From Candidatus Hydrogenedentota bacterium (GTDB lineage Bacteria; Hydrogenedentota; Hydrogenedentia; Hydrogenedentiales; CAITNO01): 13,253 bases of DNA. The DNA is taken from the NCBI GenBank assembly GCA_903922535.1, contig CAIXUF010000307.1:1-13253 (forward strand), in the 5' to 3' direction. This document shows, in pieces, positions 1 through 7,400 of this stretch. Both the position numbers and the translations under genes were made by a program. The notes beneath the pieces are model-generated. The model had not been told where the DNA came from. It was given only the letters and a program-made list of their open reading frames with translations, and ran no database searches. Within the stretch, counting starts at the first letter, position 1, and the number at the start of each line of letters is the position of its first letter.

Positions 1-39
1 CACCGCGAACGAAAGAGGAGACCTGCGGTCGGAAGAGAA

Positions 40-63
40 TGGCGTGGTCTGGAAACCATGCCA
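40..63 (-). terminator. Possible weak terminator hairpin after the three-gene minus-strand block
   Basis: About 47 bases past the stop codon of the propeller gene, positions 40-48 (TGGCGTGGT) and 55-63 (ACCATGCCA) form a 9-base stem with a 6-base loop. Read on the minus strand the stem has one A-C mismatch, and a pyrimidine-rich stretch (TTCTCTTCC) follows it. There is no true run of U, so termination would be weak. On the plus strand the mismatch becomes a G-U pair but no U tract follows. The rest of 1-109 shows no gene. Confidence 0.3.
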
Positions 64-109
64 CAACGAGGTAATGTGGATAAGGTCTTGGCCGTTGCAG
101 GTTGGTTTC

Positions 110-1489
110 CTAGCATTGGCGCGTCTCACTTCTTTGACGAGGATGGGATGAGAACAGTCGCCTCCGGAATACCAGAACGCCCGTGATCATCGCCATGGCC
201 AGCACGAGCCCGGTCGTGCCCGTGGCAGGCATGTTAGGGTCAAGAAGGTCAATCTGCACTGGAGTGGCAGAACCAAATCCGTCCCCCGTCAGTTGGCAGG
301 TATAGCTGCCCGCGTCCTTTTCAGTGAAATGGTCCACGTGGTATGTGTCCGACGTGGCACCGGGAATCGGGCTGCCGTTCTTCGACCACTGATACCCCAC
401 CACGCCGGCAAGGTCCCCTGCGGACAGGGTGAGCGTCATCTCCTCGCCAAGTCTGAAGCGGGTGCCCTGGCCCGTGTCAATGGTCAACAAGACGGGCGTC
501 AAGCTCCACACGTCATTGAGAAAGGTGCGATTATCGATTGTCCCTCCGAGCACCCAGATCTTTCCATCAAACGTGACCGCTGCCTGAGCGATGCGCGCCT
601 GCCAAGGAGCGTTAGAGACAGGCCACCAGTTCGCTCCGTCTTCGGAATGCCACACCTCACTGCTCGTGTGCAAATCTTCCTCATCCCAAGGATAATAGAT
701 ATCGTAGCCCCTGTCCAAATCCCAAAGTTGGTTGTCGAACTCGACGAAGGTATTCTGGTATCCAACGCCTTGAGAGAGGGTAGTGTTCCACTCGGCTCCA
801 TCGGTTGAATAGCTTGCGTGATGATCCCATACCGTCCCATCATCCTGATCGTAGTAAGTACCGCCCAGAATCCACAGCTTTCCTTGGAATACCGTCCCAT
901 GGGGATGAAGAGCACCCCAGGCGAACCTCTGCACAACCGGGGTCCAGTCTTTGCCATCCGAGGAATTCCATACATCATAATAAGGGTCGAGTTCGGCCCA
1001 ATTCTCTCCGCCAAGACCCCATAGTTTGTTTTGAAAGACAGCCCTTAGGCATCCATACCGGTGCGCGCAGGGAATACTACTGGCAACCCGGGTCCAGTTC
1101 ACCCCGTCGGGGGAATTCCACACGGCCCCGGTCGCCGACCAAGTGTCCACTAGCCATAACTTGTTGTCCAACACGACCACTGTTTCCGCGCCGATCCAGT
1201 CCGCCCAGCTTAACTCGTCCGCCTCCAGCCTCCACTCGCGGCCATCAGAGGAGGACCACACGTCCCTCATCGAGTTCGGAGTATCGCCACCCATAATCCA
1301 GATTCTGTTTTTGAAACTAACTGCCGTGTGATAGGCACGACCGGCCCATGGCGCTGCGGCAGTGACTTGGGTCCAATAATAGCCGCGATTGGGCGGCTGT
1401 GCGACACCATTCCAGGACAGAAGGCATATAAACCCGAGCACGATGAATCGGGTCAAGAAGGCTATACAATGCGCGAACTGCGGTTTCAT
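110..1489 (-). CDS. Secreted kelch/Asp-box-like beta-propeller protein with Ig-like domain and C-terminal sorting-type tail
   Basis: 459 aa. A signal peptide spans about residues 1-30, with likely cleavage after Gly-Val-Ala. Residues about 50-332 hold six propeller blades, each with a hydrophobic strand of the type FxxKLWxLGG. Five blades also carry an S-x-D-G-x-x-W box (residues 79-86, 125-132, 175-182, 228-234, 282-288), which mixes kelch and Asp-box features. Residues about 333-417 are an Ig-like domain with the Y-x-W-x-K-x-G-x-x-I and D-A-G-S-Y-T-C signatures. The end has Met-Pro-Ala-Thr-Gly (420-424), a hydrophobic helix (about 427-441) and Arg-Arg-Arg, which looks like a cell-surface sorting or membrane-anchor tail. 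The start at 1489 has AGGTG eight bases upstream. It begins 12 bases after the stop of the GH10-like gene, so co-transcription is likely. Such propellers usually bind ligands such as glycans, and no catalytic residues are evident. Its binding target is unknown. Confidence 0.88.
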   Translation of the reverse strand: MKPQFAHCIAFLTRFIVLGFICLLSWNGVAQPPNRGYYWTQVTAAAPWAGRAYHTAVSFKNRIWIMGGDTPNSMRDVWSSSDGREWRLEADELSWADWIGAETVVVLDNKLWLVDTWSATGAVWNSPDGVNWTRVASSIPCAHRYGCLRAVFQNKLWGLGGENWAELDPYYDVWNSSDGKDWTPVVQRFAWGALHPHGTVFQGKLWILGGTYYDQDDGTVWDHHASYSTDGAEWNTTLSQGVGYQNTFVEFDNQLWDLDRGYDIYYPWDEEDLHTSSEVWHSEDGANWWPVSNAPWQARIAQAAVTFDGKIWVLGGTIDNRTFLNDVWSLTPVLLTIDTGQGTRFRLGEEMTLTLSAGDLAGVVGYQWSKNGSPIPGATSDTYHVDHFTEKDAGSYTCQLTGDGFGSATPVQIDLLDPNMPATGTTGLVLAMAMITGVLVFRRRLFSSHPRQRSETRQC

Positions 1490-1501
1490 TTATGAAACAC
1501 C

Positions 1502-4315
1502 TCATTGGTATGTGCTGTAGGAGTCGATTAAATATCTATTCTCCAGTGTAAAGGGAACTCCATTGGCTATAACAATGCCCGTGGCGTTCAACTTGCCCGG
1601 ATCATCGCCATCCGCGGGTCCGCGGAGCTGGAGGTTGCCTGCATCATCAATGAGAGCAACCACTCTTCCATAAGCACAATCCGTACAATCCGTACAATCC
1701 GAAGGGAATTGTACCTTAAAGATCGCCGTTCTGCCGCTCTCCGGCATTTGCGACTGCTCCTGTCGTTCCATGAGGTCTCCCGCCAAATAGATGTGGCCCG
1801 CGCCGGTGACAACCATCCGGCGAATTCCCTGGCCATCCCGTGCCACAAAGCGGATCCCTGGAATAGCGCTGTCCGACAGGTCTGAAACAAAGGTATGCAC
1901 TGCGGCGCCAGGTTTCAGAAGAACCACATTGCCGTTCTCGACAAAGCGAGCCGCATCCTTCCCATCTGCGTCTTTCACGGTAAAGGCATCTCCGAAATAG
2001 TCGCATATCGCCTCGCGCACACCGTAGTAGGCCGGTTTGAGATGGTAACGGCCCTGCAACTGGCCGTTGACCACTTTCGCTCCCAGAATGTCGCTATTGC
2101 ACGCATTAAGATTGTCGGACGTCGAAGGATCTTCCGTTCCCGGAGGCCATGTGGAATCGTCAGTCGCCGATGGCTGATTGCGCCAGCAATGCTTGTCTAT
2201 CGTTCCCCAGAAGACCACATTGTAGACCTGGGGCGCGGCCAGCGCCGCGTCCAGTATTGCCTTGTAAACGCGGCCCTGCCAAACTTGGCGTATAGCCGCC
2301 GTTTCGTCTGACCATCCTATCACGGGGGGACTCTCGTCGGGTCGCGATCCGCAGGTTGCGTCCATATTCTTCCATTCCTGATTGGGATTAAGCACAGACG
2401 GATTTGTAGTCGGGATTCCCATGCGTACATCCATTTCGGAGATTGCCACCACGCCGTACTTTCCAAATTCTGAGACATTATCCACAATACCACGAAGCTG
2501 CCTGGGATTCAGCCGCAGGCCCGCATAACGATCATCTGGAAGCCTTTCGTGCTTGTTAGTCAGACATGCCCACGCGGGCACATAGCACTGGATGCCCATG
2601 CCGGAAATGGGCGCGCCCGACGCCTTGAGGAGGCGCACCATGGCGAGGGCGTTACGCCGGTGCTGGTTCGTAACGCGGGGGTAGATGCAGGCCGACGCGG
2701 ACGCTCCGCCAGGACAAACACTCACCGTTGGAGCGGTGGTATACCCGGTACCCGGGTTCGTGACAGTGACAGCCACAACATGTCCATCCAATATGGACGC
2801 TGTCGCCGCCGCACCGGTCCCGGTATCGCTCGAAAACTCGACGATGGGCGCAGATGTGTACCCGCTGCCCCCATTTGTCACCGTTACCGCCGTCACCTCT
2901 CCCGCCCTGTTGCTGTCCGCAAACACCTGCTTGAAGTCACAGTACAGGAGTGTGGCGCTGGGGTCGGCGCGATGTGCGTGCAGAAACGCGTCAACCAGCA
3001 CAATATCCGATATGTCGTGCGCACGCCCCCCGGCAAAGTCTGTCAGCGTATACCACGGCCAGTAGAAACTTGCATATGTTTTGTTGGTGACGGTACTGTC
3101 AGGATCGCAGGTAGGCTCAAGATTTCTATCCGGCCATACGATGTCCTTGATCGTATAGAGGTAAAGACCGCTTGGGTGCTGCTGTGCCGCCGTCGTGCCG
3201 GCCTGTCCCCGGACCACCGTGATGACGTTGCTGCCGGGAACGTGGCCGGTTATCTTCACCATTTCGTCCCCGTTCGCCTCGTCCATGACCAGGGCATACT
3301 GGCAATAATCCGGACCGCCAAAGGTTTCGCCGGAAATATCAACTTCGTCCGACACCTCCCGTGGGAGTTTTCCAACAAGGTCCGGCCCGGGGGGCACGTC
3401 GTTCCATGGCCCGTTCACGGTCCACGCAGTCTGGTCAGCCGCGATGACACCCGCAGCGAGGGTGATTGGCGGCGCCCCCCAGACCGTCATCTCGTTGGCC
3501 ACATTCCAACGGCTGATGGGCCGGGCGTTGGGCTTTGTGGAAAAGTGGGTGACCACATTGTCGATGTGATCTATGATCTTCGTTGCAAACCAAACCGCTC
3601 CGTGATCCGGATCACCCTGGCGAGCATCTTTGAGCTGGTGTGCCAGCCACGTGGGAAGGGTGAAAATAAGATGCTGCGCGCCGGTGAACTGGTTGTTCGG
3701 CTCCGCGAAATCCTCCAGTTCCTCTTTCTCCTGGAAACAATAGTACGTGTTCTCCTTCCTGCAAAGCCCGCCTAGGTCCATTCCACCGACGGTCGTGAAA
3801 TTGAAATCAAAGGCGGTCAACGCCCTGTATTCCGGGTAGTCCAGAAGGGGCACGTACGTGTTCGGGCACCCCGGCAAGTTGGCGCGCGGATCACAACCAG
3901 GGTCGTTGATGGAGTACGGCCAGGGAATTGGCGGACATGCCGGCGCGTCGCCAAGTTCGCGCGCGCTTTCCGGTTCGCCTTCGATCATGGGATCGCAAAG
4001 ACGCCATTCGGTGCCGATATCGAACGAGGAGCCCAGTTGGAAGGGGCGCGAGCTTCGTTCAATCCACTTGCGCATGGCCGTATGTGACTGCATATAGCTG
4101 TTGATCTCGTCCGTTTCCTCCTCGCTCCAATCCTGGCTCCAAAGCGTGCCGCCCGAAGCGGTCTTCTGCTGGTCCACGCCCAAGGAACCGTACTCCTGCG
4201 GAACCGGATCCACGGGTTCCGAATGACCGGACCGCGAAGCCAGCGGAAGAAGCAGGACCAAGCATGACATTATTGCACTACCGATTCCCATTCGTCGCAT
4301 TCTCATGTTCCCCAT
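1502..4315 (-). CDS. Secreted, divergent GH10 (endo-xylanase-type) glycoside hydrolase with inserted modules
   Basis: 937 aa with an N-terminal signal peptide (hydrophobic core about residues 10-27). GH10 landmarks appear in order: LPTWL (220-224); WNVANE with the expected acid/base Glu275; ADPSATLLYCDF (about 450-460, matching the usual ADPxAxLxxNDY); GAPISGMGIQ (567-576); AISEMDV with the expected nucleophile Glu627; FWGTIDKHCW (702-711); and KPAYYGVREA (760-769). GH10 enzymes are retaining beta-1,4-glycanases acting mainly on xylan. Two modules seem inserted in the barrel, at about 283-398 and 473-540. The tail (about 775-937) has three short repeats and no catalytic function that I recognise. 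Several substrate-contact residues differ from typical GH10, so the substrate is uncertain. The start at 4315 has no clear ribosome site; the ATG at 4300 (residue 6) has GGGGA eight bases upstream and may be the real start. It lies 96 bases after the LRR gene and 12 before the propeller gene. Confidence 0.85.
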   Translation of the reverse strand: MGNMRMRRMGIGSAIMSCLVLLLPLASRSGHSEPVDPVPQEYGSLGVDQQKTASGGTLWSQDWSEEETDEINSYMQSHTAMRKWIERSSRPFQLGSSFDIGTEWRLCDPMIEGEPESARELGDAPACPPIPWPYSINDPGCDPRANLPGCPNTYVPLLDYPEYRALTAFDFNFTTVGGMDLGGLCRKENTYYCFQEKEELEDFAEPNNQFTGAQHLIFTLPTWLAHQLKDARQGDPDHGAVWFATKIIDHIDNVVTHFSTKPNARPISRWNVANEMTVWGAPPITLAAGVIAADQTAWTVNGPWNDVPPGPDLVGKLPREVSDEVDISGETFGGPDYCQYALVMDEANGDEMVKITGHVPGSNVITVVRGQAGTTAAQQHPSGLYLYTIKDIVWPDRNLEPTCDPDSTVTNKTYASFYWPWYTLTDFAGGRAHDISDIVLVDAFLHAHRADPSATLLYCDFKQVFADSNRAGEVTAVTVTNGGSGYTSAPIVEFSSDTGTGAAATASILDGHVVAVTVTNPGTGYTTAPTVSVCPGGASASACIYPRVTNQHRRNALAMVRLLKASGAPISGMGIQCYVPAWACLTNKHERLPDDRYAGLRLNPRQLRGIVDNVSEFGKYGVVAISEMDVRMGIPTTNPSVLNPNQEWKNMDATCGSRPDESPPVIGWSDETAAIRQVWQGRVYKAILDAALAAPQVYNVVFWGTIDKHCWRNQPSATDDSTWPPGTEDPSTSDNLNACNSDILGAKVVNGQLQGRYHLKPAYYGVREAICDYFGDAFTVKDADGKDAARFVENGNVVLLKPGAAVHTFVSDLSDSAIPGIRFVARDGQGIRRMVVTGAGHIYLAGDLMERQEQSQMPESGRTAIFKVQFPSDCTDCTDCAYGRVVALIDDAGNLQLRGPADGDDPGKLNATGIVIANGVPFTLENRYLIDSYSTYQ
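1616..1984 (-). repeat. Three degenerate protein repeats in the GH10-like protein's C-terminal tail
   Basis: Residues about 778-803, 821-847 and 866-898 share the pattern F-x-V-x-x-x-x-G-x-x-x-x-x-x-x-x-x-G-(N/H)-(L/I/V)-x-L-x-G. The clearest elements are ENGNVVLL, GAGHIYLAG and DAGNLQLRG. The similarity is at the protein level only. This type of strand-turn-strand unit is common in extracellular proteins of environmental bacteria; a role in binding or packing is inference. Confidence 0.5.
1676..1701 (-). repeat. 9-base tandem repeat (2.9 copies) encoding a Cys-x-x-Cys-x-x-Cys stretch
   Basis: On the plus strand the unit ACAATCCGT occurs at 1676-1684 and 1685-1693, followed by 8 of 9 bases at 1694-1701, without mismatch. 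It lies in frame in the GH10-like gene and encodes Asp-Cys-Thr repeated, giving Cys874, Cys877 and Cys880 in the third C-terminal repeat. The exact identity suggests recent slippage expansion. Confidence 0.85.
2696..2899 (-). repeat. Two GSGYTSAP-type repeats inserted in the GH10 barrel
   Basis: Residues about 473-510 and 511-540 of the GH10-like protein are two related units of the form V-x-A-V-T-V-T-N-x-G-(S/T)-G-Y-T-(S/T)-A-P-x-V. Such units are frequent in large surface and phage-tail-like proteins. Here they sit between the ADPSATLLYCDF strand and the GAPISGMGIQ strand of the predicted barrel, where GH10 enzymes normally have only a short linking helix. Confidence 0.7.
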
Positions 4316-4411
4316 ATTGTCGTGAGTTTCATCACCTTCGTCACGTGGTTCGCCGACAGTTGCCGCGTGACTGCGGGCCCCGCGTTACTGGCAGCCCCTG
4401 CACACAAGGAT
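4316..4411 (-). other. Intergenic spacer between the LRR and GH10-like genes
   Basis: This 96-base gap has no promoter that I can support and no hairpin followed by a U tract. An imperfect dyad (GTCACG ... CGTGAC) is present but lacks terminator features. The lack of a stop signal favours read-through from the LRR gene into the GH10-like gene. Confidence 0.4.
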
Positions 4412-7400
4412 TCACTGCGTTGGACTGCCAAATTGCGCAAGGATGCTGTTTCCCTCGGGGCCGTTGCTTGGCTCTATTGTCAGACGATTCTCTCCGGTGC
4501 CTGCCGGGCACACGCCTCCACCAAATTGCGCGGTGGCGGTGCCGGGGCCGGTCTCGTAATACCAGAAGCGGAAGAACCAGTCTGCCGTGTTCCATGCGTG
4601 CACGGTCAAAGAGGTGCTTTGGCAATCTGCGCATTCCGTCTGCGTGGAGCCGGGCGGCCAGTCATCCAGCCGGTACCTGGGCAAAGAGTAGTTGCCAGGC
4701 GGCAGGCTGGTGTTTCCATGTCCTTCTTTTGCAACGGTCACATTGACGGTCGGCGGCGCACCGGCCGGCATGCTGCTGGTAAACTGTGGCACGATGGCCG
4801 GAGACAAAAGACCATCGTCAAGGAGATCGAGCACCAGACCAATGAAGGTGTTTGGTTCCAACGCTCCGGTGCCCGGCGTCCAGTTTGGAATTCCCGCCGC
4901 AACCCCTGCATAGATCCACTCCTTGTGCAGCCACTCGTCTATATTGGAGAATCCGTCGCCGTCGAAATCGCCGTTCAGGCCCAGGCCGCCCACGAATGTG
5001 GGGTACAGGCCCTGACTGTCGGTGGAGTACAGCGAAAGGTGATGTGCGATTTTGAAGATACTCACTGCCAACGTGTCCATTGTGGTCCAGGGGGGGGCGT
5101 CATTCACGGACCGGAACGTTGAATAGGCGGCGAAGCTGTGCAGTTCCGCCGCGGACGGGAAAACATAGGGCCCCGCGTTCGTGTTCATGTCATTGTCAGT
5201 AAACTGGGCCGCGTATGCATACCACTTTACCACGTTGCCCCAGAATGCTTCGGTCACCTCCGCGTGCAGCGGATGAGCCGGGTTCCTCAAGCAGGCATCG
5301 AGCATGACGAAACGCATCAGGTCGGGCATGTCATGCCCCCGGGCGCTTTGGTCGTGCTGGTCGGGAAGGAAGTCCTGGCCAAGATGATAGCTGCCGATGT
5401 CGGGCTGAGTCCCTGGATAGACCGCGATCAGCCACGCCTGAAAATCGTCCACCACGTTGTGTTTCACGAACTTCGCCGTGATGGTTCGGGGGGCCGTCTG
5501 CTGGGTGATTGTGACACTGTAGGGATCGCGCGGCTGATCGGGCAGGCCGGTCTCTTCCCAATGATCGAAACGCCAACCGGGATAGGGGTTTGCGGAAAGC
5601 GCAAGCATTGTCCCGGGGGTACAGTGGTACGTGCCCTCTTCCGGGGTGGTGATGCCAAAGCCGTCAACCTCAAGGTTGAAATCCGTCTTGTCGCATTGGT
5701 TGAAAACGACATGAACGGCGCGGGATCCATTCGGGCACCTGTCCGGAGTCAAATGCACACAGGAAACGTTCAAGGCATTGGGCGCCCAGGTATCCAAGTC
5801 CGTGTATTGCCACCCTGTCAGGCAACTGTAGGTGTCCGGTACGGCAGTCAGGGTGACTGTGTCACCCGACGAATAATAGCCGGAATCGTGATCCTGCGTC
5901 ACTTTCCCGTTCCCGTCTACGGATACATACAACCGGACATCTGCGGGGAGAAACACCGCTTTCACGACCCGGCTTGTGCTCATGGTCATGGTCAGGGTGT
6001 CACGGTCGCCGTTGGGGTAGGTCACGCCTTGACCGTCCACCCACTGCGCAAAGACCCATCCGAGCGCGGGGGTGGCCGTCATGGCCCTTTGTTCCCCGTT
6101 TCGGCACGCCCAGCACCCGGGCACGGGTGTCACCGTGCCCGCCCCGTCCGGCGGGAGCATGGTCAGCGTGTGATCCGCATGTTTGACAAACATCGCGGTC
6201 AGCGTGATGCTCTGGTCAATGTACACGGGCGTGGTCGGATTGTCTGCGTCCGTGACGGGGCCGTCCCAGTGCGAGAAGATATAGTCGGGGTTGGTCTCCA
6301 CTGCCTGCACGACGGCGGCTCCCCCATGCCCTCCCAAATAAACGGGGTAGCCTCCCACAAAGGGCAGCACCGTCCCGGCGTCCGCGGGAGAGACGGCGAG
6401 GGTGATCAGACTTTCGGCGCCGCATGCGAAGTCACGGGCCACAGTATTGCCATGGGCCTCTATGCTGTCGACCTCGTTGCAGACCGACATTTCGGCCAGG
6501 TTGTTAAGCGGCGTATTGTTCCGCAACCCGAGCGTTCCACCCTGAAAGCTGGTCCCCGTCAGCGGAGTCAAGTCCGTGACGGATGTGCCTGCAAGATAGA
6601 CAACAGTCAACGCGTTCTTGCCCCCAAGCGCGTCGATATTGACCAGGTTCGGATTGTCTCCGCACTTCAGAATCTGCAAATCCGAATACGGTGCCAGTGA
6701 GGCCAGAGTGGTAATGTCATGATTGCCGCTCAGGGCGATTCCCAGCAGCGCCGTCAGGCTGCAAGCGCCCGCGTTTTCGGGGTCGCGCAGCAGGGCCGTG
6801 AGTGCGCCGTTTGTCAAGCCTGTGTTCGCCGCGGACAACACAATGAGACTGTTCAACGAAGCAACGGTGGTCCCATTCTGTGTCGAATACGCTGTGTTCT
6901 CCGGCGCAAGAAGCATCGGATTGTCGTCCAGCAGCAGAACTTGGAGCGCGGGCTTGTTGGACAGCCCGTCGAGTGAGACCAGAGCGTTGCCGCACAGATC
7001 CAGATCCTTGAGTGATGCAAGGGAGTCCAGTGGGGCGACGTTCGTAAGGCGGTTGCCCTGGCCGTGGCTGGCCCACTCCATCTGGTCGAACCCGGCAAAG
7101 GTCCAGCCCAAATCGAGCAATTCCAACTGGTTCAGGCCCGCCAGCGGCGCGAGCGGGTGGGATTGGCCGGACACGGAGACAAGGTTGTTGTGGCCAAGGC
7201 ACAGGGCCTTTAGCCCTGCCAGAGCGGCCAGTGGCGTGAGATCGGCAATCCTGTTGTCGCGCAGGTCAAGAAAGAGGAGCCCCGACAGGTACTGCAGGCC
7301 ATCCAGACTGGTGATGCCCTGGCCCCGGGCCTCCAGTAGGTGCAGCCCGTCCACATCCGCCCACAGCAGGTCGCCGGTCAGTTTGTCCGCTGCCACGCGC

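Noticed and set aside
831..900. Sequence ACCGTCCCAT found twice exactly 60 bases apart
   Set aside because: Both copies lie in the propeller gene and encode parts of similar blade strands; the flanks differ, so it is a coding coincidence, not a mobile or regulatory repeat.
2549..3775. 408-aa open frame on the plus strand opposite the GH10-like gene
   Set aside because: Composition is typical of a shadow frame, and the GH10 motifs are on the other strand.
4340..4410. Imperfect dyads in the 96-base gap, considered as a terminator
   Set aside because: The loop is long or the palindrome has no loop, and no U run follows on either strand.
5138..6700. 520-aa open frame on the plus strand opposite the LRR gene
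   Set aside because: Arg/His/Gly/Val-rich shadow of the GC-rich coding strand, with no domain, signal or ribosome site; the minus-strand frame has clear LRR and B repeats.
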